Of a stretch of DNA of 20,806 nt, positions 1-7,971 are shown piece by piece; position 1 is the stretch's first letter; every line of letters begins with the position of its first letter. Position numbers and translations under genes: made by a program. Below the pieces are notes generated by a model. It saw nothing but the letters and a program-made list of their open reading frames with translations. It searched no databases and was not told where the DNA came from. The DNA is from SFTH01 sp963643985 (GTDB taxonomy: Bacteria > Bacillota > Clostridia > Christensenellales > Aristaeellaceae). Where the stretch lies: contig CAVINP010000031.1 in NCBI GenBank assembly GCA_963643985.1, forward strand, positions 1-20,806, in the 5' to 3' direction.

Positions 1-128
1 ATTGCAACTTGCTATTGCAATTTGGGAATTTGAAATGATCCGACCTTTTTCGAGATCTTACACTTTTCCCGGTTTTTGCATGGTATATCCCTTGGTTCAG
101 TGTTCATAATCCTATCGATGTAAATGCA
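1..128. other. Intergenic tail downstream of the aldolase gene, with a small inverted repeat
   Basis: No gene is supported here. Bases 1-21 contain the inverted repeat ATTGCAA / TTGCAAT (1-7 and 15-21) around a seven-base loop. Read on the minus strand, it lies downstream of the last gene of the left operon and could be part of a transcript end. The stem is AT-rich and its continuation lies outside the window, so a terminator cannot be claimed. The rest of the stretch is AT-rich without a recognisable promoter. Confidence 0.3.
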
Positions 129-758
129 TTATGCTTTCTTGACCGTGGCACTGGCCTGCGCGGCGAGCTTTGTGATAACATCGAAATTGCCTGCGGAAAT
201 GTCGGCCTTCGTGCACAGCCAGCTGCCGCCTGCTGCCAGAATGAAGGGGGCAGAGAGATACTCCTTCAGGTTGTCGGCATTCACGCCGCCGGTCGGTATG
301 AACTTAATTCCGACAAACGGGCCTGCCAGGGATTTCATGGCTTTCAGACCGCCGTAAACATTGGCGGGGAAGAACTTGAAGACCTTGATGCCGGCGCGAA
401 GGCCCTGCATGATTTCCGTGGGCGTAACACAGCCCGGCAGAACGGGGACATTGTTTTCCAGACACCAGTTCACGAGCTCCTCATTGTATCCGGGGGAGAC
501 GATGAATTTTGCACCTGCATCCACACAGGCCTTGCCCTGATCGAGCGTCAACACGGTGCCCGCACCGACGATCATGTCGGGGCAGTTTTTGCTGACGATG
601 CGAATGGAGTCGAGAGCAGCTGCAGTGCGCATGGTGATTTCCATGACGCGGACATTGCCCGCCAGCAACGCGTTTGCAGTGTTGACGGCATCGTCTGCGC
701 TTTCCAGAACGACAACCGGTACGACACCGGATTCGGCACAGATTTTATAAAAATCCAT
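129..758 (-). CDS. eda: 2-keto-3-deoxy-6-phosphogluconate (KDPG)-type aldolase
   Basis: Class I aldolase of the KDPG/KHG family. It cleaves a 2-keto-3-deoxy-phospho sugar acid to pyruvate plus an aldehyde phosphate in the cytoplasm. The 209 residues match the family's usual length of about 205-215. Visible hallmarks are the VMEITMRT segment with the general-acid/base Glu40, GAGTVL at 65-70, the Schiff-base Lys128 in FKFFPA (127-132), and the phosphate-binding PTGGV at 155-159. The ATG has an AGAAGGG ribosome binding site seven bases upstream. It is the last gene of the left operon, 15 bases after the kinase stop codon, which suits a final cleavage of the phosphorylated intermediate. Stereochemistry (KDPG versus KDPGal or another keto-deoxy acid) cannot be read from the sequence. 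The family call is firm; the exact substrate is open. Confidence 0.93.
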   Translation of the reverse strand: MDFYKICAESGVVPVVVLESADDAVNTANALLAGNVRVMEITMRTAAALDSIRIVSKNCPDMIVGAGTVLTLDQGKACVDAGAKFIVSPGYNEELVNWCLENNVPVLPGCVTPTEIMQGLRAGIKVFKFFPANVYGGLKAMKSLAGPFVGIKFIPTGGVNADNLKEYLSAPFILAAGGSWLCTKADISAGNFDVITKLAAQASATVKKA

Positions 759-773
759 TGAATTTCCCTTCTT

Positions 774-2297
774 TCAAAGTGTATTCAGGCGCTGATAGAA
801 GCCGTGCAGTTCATGCGTAAATTCGGCATAGGTGCGGATATACTTCCGGTAGCTCTCGCACACGGCCTCATCGGGCGTAAAAGCGGTCTTTTCATGAACG
901 TTGGCCTTGGCTGTGCTGCGCAGATCGGCAATATTTCCGGTGCCTGCGGCAGCCAGAAGTGCCGCACCCCAGAGTGCCACATCCTCGCGGTCGAGGCGCA
1001 CAAAGCGTCTGCCGGTGATGTCTGCAAGCAACTGCGGCCAAATCGTCGAACGTGCACCGCCGCCGATCAGCTTTATGTCGCGATCCCGGTATTCGGGATA
1101 CTGACGGTTCATGGCTTCCAGCGTGAGCGCCAGATCGTAGGAAAAACTCTCCAGAAGCGCATGATAAAAGTGACCGCGATGATGCGTCCAGCTGTGGCCC
1201 ATGAACAGACCACGCATTTCACTGTCAAAGGGCATGGCGCTGCCGCCGAGCAGGCCGATGGCGAGCAGACCTTCGCTGCCTGCGGGAATGTCCTTTGCCA
1301 GCTTTTCGGCATATGCAAAGGCTTGGGAAGCGTCCATGTTCTGCTCGCGCATGAAGTTGTTGACAAACCAGTCGGTGGTGATGCCCGAGCCCTGAATGTA
1401 CTTGTGTGCGTAGTAGCTGGAGGCATCGATGCCGCCGATGATGTCGTAGCTGCGCGAAGCGTCATCGAGCTTTACGGACGGCACCTTGCAGCTGACTGCG
1501 CCGTAGGAGGCCGCCTCAAAGATCATATCGCCGTCTTCGAGTATGCCTGCGCCCGTGCAGCCGCTGACTTTGTCACCTGCGCCAACCACGAGAGGTATGC
1601 CGCCGGGAAGTCCGAGTGCCTTTGCTGCCGTCTGACTGAGATAGCCGCCCACATGAGTGCAATCAACAATCCCGGGCAGCATGGCCATGTCCACGCCGAA
1701 GGCATTGCACAGTGTCTCGGACCAGTTGCGCTTGCGGATATCCGCAAGGCCCGTCCAGGTGATGAGTGAATAGTCAATTTCCGCATCCTCTACCGGTATG
1801 CCGGAGAGCTTGCCGATAAGATAGCCGTTGAGCATGACATATTTGGCAATGCGCTTGTGTTCCTGCGGGAATTCGTTCTTGAACCATTCGTATTTGGAAC
1901 ACATGACGGGCGCATTGGTGGCACCGATTTCGAACAAATCGTCGCCATGCGCCTCGCGCTGACGGTCGGCATATGGAAGATACCGGTTATCCAGTGAGCA
2001 AGACCAACCTGTGATGTCCTGCCATTGTTCGTCAACGCCCATGGAGCCTGCCATCTGTCCCGTGAAGGCGATGGCAGCCACATCGTGGGAGCGCTCCTGC
2101 AAATCATGAGCGGCATGAAAAATACAGGCACAGGCTGCAGCATAGAGCTGTTCGCCGCGCTGAATAAATATGCCGGGCGCGGGGCGTTCGTCCGGCACCG
2201 CTTCACTTGCAATGGCAAGGCAGCGCCCGCTGAGATCATAGACACCCGCTTTGATAAAGCTGGTGCCCAGGTCAACGGAAAGGAAAAGCTTATCCAT
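774..2297 (-). CDS. FGGY-family carbohydrate kinase (xylulokinase/gluconokinase-like)
   Basis: ATP-dependent sugar or sugar-acid kinase with the two ribonuclease-H-like domains of the FGGY family; 507 residues is the usual length. The N-terminal domain opens with VDLGTSFIKAG (8-18), the phosphate-binding loop. GAGDKVSG (239-246) carries the catalytic-base candidate Asp242. The C-terminal domain has GGGARS (412-417) for nucleotide binding, followed by the ALWGAALLAA helix. The ATG is preceded by GGGAGGT at a six-base spacing. It sits between a hydroxyacid dehydrogenase and a KDPG-type aldolase, so it probably supplies the phosphate group that the aldolase product carries. 2-Keto-3-deoxygluconate is normally phosphorylated by PfkB-type kinases, so an FGGY enzyme here hints at a different substrate or order of steps. 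Xylulokinase, gluconokinase and other pentose or polyol kinase activities are all possible. Confidence 0.88.
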   Translation of the reverse strand: MDKLFLSVDLGTSFIKAGVYDLSGRCLAIASEAVPDERPAPGIFIQRGEQLYAAACACIFHAAHDLQERSHDVAAIAFTGQMAGSMGVDEQWQDITGWSCSLDNRYLPYADRQREAHGDDLFEIGATNAPVMCSKYEWFKNEFPQEHKRIAKYVMLNGYLIGKLSGIPVEDAEIDYSLITWTGLADIRKRNWSETLCNAFGVDMAMLPGIVDCTHVGGYLSQTAAKALGLPGGIPLVVGAGDKVSGCTGAGILEDGDMIFEAASYGAVSCKVPSVKLDDASRSYDIIGGIDASSYYAHKYIQGSGITTDWFVNNFMREQNMDASQAFAYAEKLAKDIPAGSEGLLAIGLLGGSAMPFDSEMRGLFMGHSWTHHRGHFYHALLESFSYDLALTLEAMNRQYPEYRDRDIKLIGGGARSTIWPQLLADITGRRFVRLDREDVALWGAALLAAAGTGNIADLRSTAKANVHEKTAFTPDEAVCESYRKYIRTYAEFTHELHGFYQRLNTL

Positions 2298-2321
2298 ACG
2301 GATACCTCCCGTGTTGTTGCG

Positions 2322-3275
2322 TTACTTGAGCAGATAGCGGCAGGGCTGTCCGCTCAGCACGGCGATGGCATTTTCAACGGCCATCATGCCCATCTTTGCG
2401 GTGGCGTCGGCCGTGTGTGCACCGGTATGCGGCGTGAATATGACGCGCGGCAGACCCTTGAGCGGGGAATCAACCAGGGGTTCCTGTTCAAATGCATCCA
2501 GCCCCAGGCCCGCAAGCTTGCCGCTGCGGATGGCAGCTGCCGCCGCAGTTTCGTCAATGAGACCGCCGCGGGCCGTGTTGATAATGATGGCGCCGTCCTT
2601 CATCTCGGCAATCTGCTTTTCGCCGATCATGTGCCGGGTTGCATCGGTCAGCGGCACATGCAGGGAGACGACATTGGCGCTGCGAAGAAGCGTATCCAGA
2701 TCGGCCTGCTTTATACCGTTGGCCTCGGCAAATGCTGCATCGAAATAGGGATCATAGGCCAGAACATCCATCTCAAATGCCTTGGCACGCAGTGCCAGAC
2801 GCTTGCCGATGGCGCCGAAACCGACAATGCCCAGCGTCTTTCCGGCAAGTTCAATGCCCTCGCTCCTGGGCCACTCGGCATTGGTGACGGCCTCGTGCAG
2901 CTGCGGAATGTTGCGTGCCGCACAGAGCATGAGCGCAAAGGCGAGCTCGCAGACGGAGGTGGAATTTGCACCGGGCGTGTTCGTCACGGCGATGCCGCGG
3001 GCCTTGGCGGCAGCCAGATCCACACGGTCCACGCCCACGCCGTAGCGGGAGATGACCTTGACGCTGTCGGGCATCTTCTCGATGACATCGGCAGTGATGT
3101 AGTCCACACCGGCAATGTAGGCATCGCAGCCTTCCAGACGGGAGAGAATCTCCTCGCCGCGAAGCGGTACACCAAGGTCATTATATACGATTTCGTCAAA
3201 GAAGTCAGCAGCTTTTTGCCGGGCTTCAAAGTTTTGGGGCTTCGTGAAGGACGTGGTGCTGATGAATGCTTTCAT
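2322..3275 (-). CDS. D-2-hydroxyacid dehydrogenase (phosphoglycerate dehydrogenase-like)
   Basis: NAD(P)-dependent dehydrogenase interconverting a 2-keto acid and a D-2-hydroxy acid. Using the ATG at 3275 gives 317 residues, typical for the short family members without an ACT domain. The nucleotide fold shows GFGAIG (152-157) and an acidic residue in AYDP (173-176). The catalytic triad is visible as Arg236 (NTARGG), Glu265 (FEQEP) and His283 (TPHTGAH). A GTG at 3287 is in frame, but the ATG at 3275 has a GTGAGG ribosome binding site at six bases; the rejected GTG is itself part of that site, which also overlaps the stop codon of the preceding isomerase gene, implying coupled translation. In this operon it may reduce or oxidise a sugar-derived keto acid. 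Serine biosynthesis (SerA) is less likely, because nothing else of that pathway is nearby. Confidence 0.88.
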   Translation of the reverse strand: MKAFISTTSFTKPQNFEARQKAADFFDEIVYNDLGVPLRGEEILSRLEGCDAYIAGVDYITADVIEKMPDSVKVISRYGVGVDRVDLAAAKARGIAVTNTPGANSTSVCELAFALMLCAARNIPQLHEAVTNAEWPRSEGIELAGKTLGIVGFGAIGKRLALRAKAFEMDVLAYDPYFDAAFAEANGIKQADLDTLLRSANVVSLHVPLTDATRHMIGEKQIAEMKDGAIIINTARGGLIDETAAAAAIRSGKLAGLGLDAFEQEPLVDSPLKGLPRVIFTPHTGAHTADATAKMGMMAVENAIAVLSGQPCRYLLK

Positions 3276-3283
3276 AAGCTGCC

Positions 3284-3889
3284 TCACTTCCAGTTCGGGT
3301 TGTCGATGATGGTGGGCACGCCGTTCTTTTCGACCAGCAGCTTGCGATAGCCCTTGGTTTCAATAGTGCCGTAGTCATGGCCGGCATCTGCACGGAAGAC
3401 GAAGAAGGTGATGAGCTGCTCATCGGCGCTGACATTGATGCTGCGATGCGCATAGCGCGGCGGCACATAGACCACCTGACCGGCCGTCATTTCCTGAGCG
3501 GACCAGTCGCCTTCGGGATTTTCAAGCAGCATATAGCCGTGGCCCTTCAGGCAGTAATACACTTCACCGGTCTCCAGAATGGTGTGGAAATGCCCCTTGG
3601 TGAAATAATACTCGTCACCGACCTTGCCGGGATTGAGTATCGAGCAGCCAAAGGCAAAATCACCCGCGGTTTCGGGCACGGGCAGGCCGTGGAACTCGTA
3701 GATCAGGCTGTCGCCTTCATTGGCGATCTTCTTCTCGAGTGCGGCTTCATCGGCGAACATGCCTCTCATCTGGCTGAGATAGCGCTTGCCGGTCTCAACG
3801 GTCTTGGAAAGGCCGGTGGTCAGATCAAAATCAACGGTGCAGCCCCGCAGAAAGTCCAGGGGCTTGTCGGATACGTTAAAGCCTGCCAT
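3284..3889 (-). CDS. Cupin-type (archaeal-like) glucose-6-phosphate isomerase
   Basis: Metal-dependent aldose-ketose isomerase of the cupin PGI family known from Pyrococcus furiosus, unrelated to the usual bacterial Pgi. The 201-residue protein has the metal ligands His100, His102 (TKGHFH), Glu109 (ETGEVYY) and His148 (YAHRS). Their spacing of 2, 7 and 39 residues is the same as in the P. furiosus enzyme (His88, His90, Glu97, His136). GKVGDEYYFTKGHFH and the later YVPPRYAHRS are the two cupin motifs. The ATG has AGGAGG seven bases upstream, overlapping the stop of the preceding dehydrogenase gene. Inside a sugar-acid operon it could isomerise glucose-6-phosphate/fructose-6-phosphate or a related phosphorylated or free sugar. 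The fold and metal site are near certain; the substrate is inferred. Confidence 0.87.
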   Translation of the reverse strand: MAGFNVSDKPLDFLRGCTVDFDLTTGLSKTVETGKRYLSQMRGMFADEAALEKKIANEGDSLIYEFHGLPVPETAGDFAFGCSILNPGKVGDEYYFTKGHFHTILETGEVYYCLKGHGYMLLENPEGDWSAQEMTAGQVVYVPPRYAHRSINVSADEQLITFFVFRADAGHDYGTIETKGYRKLLVEKNGVPTIIDNPNWK

Positions 3890-3901
3890 GTTTCTTCCTC
3901 C

Positions 3902-4855
3902 TTAAGTGCGGTTGTTAAAGCGTGCGGCGATGCGGGACATCTCCTGCAGACGCTCGCCGAGGATTTCGGTATGGAATACGTCGGCAATGACCTGCGTCCA
4001 GCCGAAGATAAAGTACATCCAGCCGTCGATCACGGTCACGCCGCGCGTTTCACGCTGTGCTTCGGCCTGATGCATGAACAGGCGCTCGCCGCGATAATTG
4101 AGCTCCCAAACAAGAGCATCCTGCGGGAAGACGGCATTGTCCGTCAGCGGGGAACCGGGGCGATCCTTGCCCAGACCCGTGGCGTTGATGACCAGAGAGC
4201 CGCGGCCCATCTTGGCCATTTCGGCATCGTTCTGACCCGGTTCGGGCGTCAGACGGTATTCGGCGGGAATGGTGTCGGGATAGAAGTGATTATTGATCTT
4301 TTCGCATTCCTCAAGACGCGGGAAGCTGCGATTGCAGACCACGATCTTTTTCGGATCATTGCCCTTGCCGCTGTTGCGCATATAATAGGAACACATGGAT
4401 ATGCAGCTGCCGCCTGCGCCCATGATAAATACGCCGGCTTCGGGGTTGTTCTTCCAGTAGTCGGCGGGAACGAACTCTTCCATGGCCATGCCGCAGGTGA
4501 TGGGATCCTTCGCGTCACAGCAGAACTTGCCGTCCTTCTTGTAAATGGAAGAGATTTCGCCGAACTGCTTGGCGTAGATGCCCTCTTCGTCAAAGATGTC
4601 ATGTGCGGCATTGTAAATGTCGATCTTATGCGTGGTGACGAGTGCGCCCAGGGAAAGCGGATCGTTCTTCAGGAAGGTCACGACCTCGCGATAGACCTCG
4701 GGTTTTTCATGAATGGCGATATCGATGCCCTTCATGACGGCATCCTTCAGGCCCAGTGCCTTGGCCCATTCCGGGAAAACCTTCATGATGGAAGAGCTTC
4801 CGGTGGTAACGCCGATAAAATACATGGTGGGTTGAGTTGCTTTTTCAAGATTCAT
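3902..4855 (-). CDS. Shikimate/quinate dehydrogenase-like oxidoreductase (AroE family)
   Basis: NAD(P)-dependent dehydrogenase with the shikimate dehydrogenase fold, 317 residues from the chosen start. Segments that align with AroE are an N-terminal substrate site with serines (GSSSIMK, 19-25), the catalytic Lys77 in VTTHKID (73-79), an Asp-rich loop where AroE has its catalytic Asp (CDAKDP, 113-118), the Rossmann glycine motif GAGGSC (146-151), VINATGLGK (222-230), and a C-terminal helix with Gln288 (GWTQVIADVF). The open frame extends to 5074, but that extension covers the preceding gene and has no initiation site; the ATG at 4855 has GGGAGG with suitable spacing. No shikimate-pathway genes are nearby, and the operon is otherwise for sugar breakdown, so it probably acts on a cyclic or linear polyol-acid intermediate instead of in aromatic biosynthesis. 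That role is inferred. Confidence 0.8.
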   Translation of the reverse strand: MNLEKATQPTMYFIGVTTGSSSIMKVFPEWAKALGLKDAVMKGIDIAIHEKPEVYREVVTFLKNDPLSLGALVTTHKIDIYNAAHDIFDEEGIYAKQFGEISSIYKKDGKFCCDAKDPITCGMAMEEFVPADYWKNNPEAGVFIMGAGGSCISMCSYYMRNSGKGNDPKKIVVCNRSFPRLEECEKINNHFYPDTIPAEYRLTPEPGQNDAEMAKMGRGSLVINATGLGKDRPGSPLTDNAVFPQDALVWELNYRGERLFMHQAEAQRETRGVTVIDGWMYFIFGWTQVIADVFHTEILGERLQEMSRIAARFNNRT

Positions 4856-4875
4856 GGCAGAGAACCTCCCAAGGA

Positions 4876-5832
4876 TTAATATTGAAGAAAGTGAGCTGCG
4901 TTTTTCCTGCACATGGCTTCGATGTGCGCATTTTTTATGCCGCATTCGTGCAGCCGGGGAATGAACGTGGTGAGTATGTAATCCAGCCCCATGTCGCTTG
5001 CGTTGTAGGCACGCAGGCGCCGGTTGGTGGTATCCAGACTCAGCACGATGCGATCCGCATAGCCGTCGGCGCACATCTCCTTAATGAGCGCCAGCTCCTG
5101 TTCGGCAGAGACATATTTTTCGCGGTGAACGCTGTCATAGCAGAGCGTGCAGCCCGTATCGAGCACGCGGCGATGGTATTGTGCATCGTGATGCGTGCGA
5201 TCCAGATGGCATATGAGCAGCTTTTGAGCGGGAACACCACAGTTATTCAACCATTTGATCAGGCCGAGTATGTCGTTGCCCTTCTCGGTATGCACCATGA
5301 CGGGGGCTCCGCTTTCCGCCGCCGCCCTTGCAGCCGCCGAAAAGAGCGGAGCATAGTCGCTGTCCGTCCAGCCACCGCGTTCATAGGCAAGCTTCACCAG
5401 GGCCGCCTGCGCATCAAGCCGTCTGCCGCCGGGGCAGATGAGTCCCTGCTCCAGCTCAGAGAGAAAGAAGGATGTCATATCCGCCTGAGACATACGCCGA
5501 AGCGGCGCATCTGCTTCCATAAACTGCAGCTTATGAAAGCCCGTGACAGCGAGAATATGCACGCCGCCGGTGGTGTCAAGCTTTTGCAGCATCCCGGCAT
5601 CCCGACCAAAGCCCGCAGGCTGTGCGTCGACGATGGCCGATCCGCCTGCACTGCGGTATTCACGCAATTCCGCGAGTGACTTGTCAAAATCGTCCATGCA
5701 GAGCGCAGGGTTGCAGTCCGCCGAAGGGCCACGGCGCAGCCAGATGTGCTCATGGCATTGCACGTGACCCAGTTCGGCAGGATTCAGCGGCCCGCTGACG
5801 CTTCGGCAAAAGCCTTTAGAACTCGATGACAT
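4876..5832 (-). CDS. Phosphotriesterase-family metal hydrolase, probable sugar lactonase
   Basis: Binuclear-metal TIM-barrel hydrolase of the phosphotriesterase (PTE) family; many members hydrolyse lactones. The full metal set is visible: His27 and His29 (CHEHIW), the lysine that is carboxylated in PTE (Lys147 in ALVKLAY), His181 (VMVHTEKG), His209 (LICHLDRTHHD) and Asp267 (VLSLDTT). The length is 318 residues from ATG 5832, normal for the family. An in-frame ATG at 5871 lies deeper in the preceding gene and lacks a ribosome binding site. The start at 5832 overlaps the end of the zinc dehydrogenase gene by 17 bases, implying translational coupling. Following two dehydrogenases, it fits hydrolysis of a sugar lactone to the open acid. 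Esterase or phosphotriesterase activity is not excluded. Confidence 0.83.
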   Translation of the reverse strand: MSSSSKGFCRSVSGPLNPAELGHVQCHEHIWLRRGPSADCNPALCMDDFDKSLAELREYRSAGGSAIVDAQPAGFGRDAGMLQKLDTTGGVHILAVTGFHKLQFMEADAPLRRMSQADMTSFFLSELEQGLICPGGRRLDAQAALVKLAYERGGWTDSDYAPLFSAAARAAAESGAPVMVHTEKGNDILGLIKWLNNCGVPAQKLLICHLDRTHHDAQYHRRVLDTGCTLCYDSVHREKYVSAEQELALIKEMCADGYADRIVLSLDTTNRRLRAYNASDMGLDYILTTFIPRLHECGIKNAHIEAMCRKNAAHFLQY

Positions 5833-6853
5833 GCTTGATGCCCTTGGCCTGACGCGCGTTCTCAAAGGCATTGCAGATGTCCGCGAGCGCGTAGCGATCC
5901 GTGATCATGGCCTTGACGTTCAGCAGACCCAGGGAAACGAACTCCAGCGTCTTGCGGAACTGTGCAACGGAAGAGCGCGTGGAACCGGTGACGTAGAGCT
6001 CATGATAGTGGATCTGGTTGGTGTCGATGGCGACGGGCTGCTTGGCTGCGGGAATGCCGCCGAAGAAGTTGACGCGACCGCCGTAATTCATCATCGGCAG
6101 CACGGAGGCCTGAACCGCGGGAACGGGGCAGGCGGTGACGGCAACATCGAGGCCGCGGCCGCGCGTCCACTGCTTTACGAAGCCGGGCAGATCGTTGCCG
6201 CTGTAGGTCTCAACGAAGGGCAGACGTGCCTTGACATCCGCAAGACGATCCGCGGAGAGATCGTTCATCAGCACGGTGGCACCGGCCATATGCAGCAGCA
6301 TGGCATGGCAGAAGCCGATGGGGCCTGCACCGACGACCATCGCATATTCGCCGGGCTTGACAAAGAGCTTGGTGAAGCCGTTGTATGCGCAGGAGAGCGG
6401 CTCGGTGACGGCAGCCTCGGCGGGAGAAACACCCTCGGGCAGCACCATCAGGTTGCCGCGCGTGACTGCATCTGCGGGAATTTTGACGTACTCTGCGAAG
6501 GCGCCGTCCATGTTAATGCCGAAGGCGCGATAGTCATCGCAGAGGTGGAAATTGCCGCTGACGCAGCGGTCGCAGATGCCGCAGCCGATGTTGGGCTGCA
6601 TGCCGACCTGCATGCCGGGCTTGTAGAAAGGAACATTCTTGCCGACTTCCACGATGGTACCGGCAAACTCATGGCCCAGGATCAGGGGATGATCGGCATC
6701 CACACCGGCCTGACCGTTCTGCCACATGCGCACGTCCGTGCCGCAGATGGCAGCCGCATCGGTCCTGAGCAGAATTTCATTGTCATTGATCTGAGGGACG
6801 GGGACTTCTTCGAGTCGGATGTCCTTTGCACCATAGAGACGAAGTGCAAGCAT
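5816..6853 (-). CDS. Zinc-dependent medium-chain alcohol/polyol dehydrogenase
   Basis: NAD(P)-dependent medium-chain dehydrogenase of the sorbitol/threonine dehydrogenase type, 345 residues. Catalytic zinc ligands are Cys37 (AICGTD), His61 and Glu62 (GHEFAG), with Glu151 in EPLSC as the likely further ligand. The structural zinc site is complete: Cys91, Cys94, Cys97 and Cys105. The coenzyme loop is GAGPIG (175-180). The ATG has GGGAGGT seven bases upstream, and the gene begins 18 bases after the stop of the Gfo/Idh/MocA gene. It probably oxidises a hydroxyl of a sugar, polyol or sugar acid ahead of lactone opening. Galactitol, sorbitol or L-threonine dehydrogenase activity cannot be separated by inspection, but the context argues for a sugar substrate. 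Confidence 0.9.
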   Translation of the reverse strand: MLALRLYGAKDIRLEEVPVPQINDNEILLRTDAAAICGTDVRMWQNGQAGVDADHPLILGHEFAGTIVEVGKNVPFYKPGMQVGMQPNIGCGICDRCVSGNFHLCDDYRAFGINMDGAFAEYVKIPADAVTRGNLMVLPEGVSPAEAAVTEPLSCAYNGFTKLFVKPGEYAMVVGAGPIGFCHAMLLHMAGATVLMNDLSADRLADVKARLPFVETYSGNDLPGFVKQWTRGRGLDVAVTACPVPAVQASVLPMMNYGGRVNFFGGIPAAKQPVAIDTNQIHYHELYVTGSTRSSVAQFRKTLEFVSLGLLNVKAMITDRYALADICNAFENARQAKGIKHVIEF

Positions 6854-6871
6854 AAAAGAAACCTCCCTTTC

Positions 6872-7894
6872 TTATCTGACGTTCTCGATGGCTTTGTTGG
6901 TGATGGAGAGATTGCCGGCCTCGACGGTGGCCACGGCCATGCGTCCGTCATAGCCGCTGACCTCAGTCGGAGTGTCGTTGAGCACTGCGTTGACGAAGGA
7001 CGTATCCTCAGCCAGGTAAGCATCGATGAAGAGTGTCATCCAGCTGTTGACAAAGGGCGTTGCAGTGCCGTTTTCAACGGTCGTGCAGTGCACAAATTCC
7101 TTGTCGGAGCGGCCGACGCAGATCTTGCCCTTCGTGCCGATGATTTCCATCTTGGAATCGTAGCCGTACTGTACGTAAGCTGCACCGTCGATGCAAAAGT
7201 GAACGCCGCTCTTGAGCGTGCCGTTCATCAGGACGCTGTCATAATAGTCCGGATACTCCGCACGTGCCTCGGGATTGCGGAAGTTGCCTGCGACGGCGTA
7301 GACGCTCTCGATGTCGCTGTCCGCCATCCAGCGCACGGCATCGATGTCGTGGCTGTTGACCTCGGCCAGAATGCCGTTGGACTTCCTGATGTCATACATC
7401 CAGGGGCGGGGCTTGCTGGGGCCGCGGGTATTGGAATGGATCTGCACCAGATCGCCGATTGCACCGGAGGCGAGCAGCTGCTTGGCCTCGCGGAAGCTGG
7501 CATCGAAGCGGCGCATGAAGCCGATCTGAAGCTTGACGTGATGCTTGTCACAGGCGGCGATCATCTCGTCGCACTCTTCCACCGTCATGGCCATGGGCTT
7601 TTCACAGAAGATGTGTTTGCCGGCAGCAGCGCAATCCAGCACGATGGGCTTGTGCAGATTGGTGGGTGCAACGACGATCACGGCATCGATTTCGTTATCG
7701 GCGAGTATATCCTTATAGTCGGTATAGTACTTTTTGATGCCGAGTTCCTCTGCAGCGGCCTTGGCAGCAGCCTCCACGGTGTCGACCACCGCGACCATCC
7801 TTGCGTTTTCGATCTTGTTCTTATAGTTTCTGGCATGGATCATGCCGGCTCTGCCACAACCGATGAGGCAGACTCGAAGTTCGGAATGTGCCAT
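6872..7894 (-). CDS. Gfo/Idh/MocA-family dehydrogenase (inositol 2-dehydrogenase-like)
   Basis: NAD(P)-dependent sugar or inositol dehydrogenase, 340 residues. It has an N-terminal Rossmann domain with GCGRAG (12-17), the catalytic lysine in CEKPMA (Lys99), and HDID (182-185) in the substrate domain, the His-Asp arrangement of inositol 2-dehydrogenase (IolG)-like members. An upstream in-frame start at 7981 was rejected because it overlaps the promoter; ATG 7894 has AAAGGAG ten bases upstream. As first gene of the left operon it sits closest to the promoter and probably performs the first oxidation, of a sugar or cyclitol. No iolE, iolD or iolB homologue is visible, so a standard inositol pathway is not supported. 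Confidence 0.9.
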   Translation of the reverse strand: MAHSELRVCLIGCGRAGMIHARNYKNKIENARMVAVVDTVEAAAKAAAEELGIKKYYTDYKDILADNEIDAVIVVAPTNLHKPIVLDCAAAGKHIFCEKPMAMTVEECDEMIAACDKHHVKLQIGFMRRFDASFREAKQLLASGAIGDLVQIHSNTRGPSKPRPWMYDIRKSNGILAEVNSHDIDAVRWMADSDIESVYAVAGNFRNPEARAEYPDYYDSVLMNGTLKSGVHFCIDGAAYVQYGYDSKMEIIGTKGKICVGRSDKEFVHCTTVENGTATPFVNSWMTLFIDAYLAEDTSFVNAVLNDTPTEVSGYDGRMAVATVEAGNLSITNKAIENVR

Positions 7895-7971
7895 AATCGT
7901 TTGACTCCTTTTTTGTAGTATAGTGGTTCCGAAGCCCGGACTCCCAAGCCCCGAAATTGAACCTTGTCTAC

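Noticed and set aside
2025..4879. Long plus-strand open frames (2025-3350 and 3377-4879) opposite the left operon
   Set aside because: They lie antisense to well-supported genes with ribosome binding sites, and their translations show no protein family features.
4856..5074. N-terminal extension of the AroE-like gene to a start at 5074
   Set aside because: The extension is antisense-like in composition, lies within the lactonase gene and has no ribosome binding site; ATG 4855 has GGGAGG upstream.
6872..7894. Assignment of the left operon to myo-inositol catabolism because of the IolG-like first gene
   Set aside because: No homologues of IolE, IolD, IolB, IolC or IolJ are visible, and the lactonase and KDPG-type aldolase do not belong to that pathway.
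5831..7918. A 695-codon plus-strand open frame opposite the zinc dehydrogenase and Gfo/Idh/MocA genes
   Set aside because: It is antisense to two genes with complete catalytic motifs, has no recognisable domain, and its composition (rich in Gly, Ala, Asp, Val, His) is that of a codon-bias shadow.
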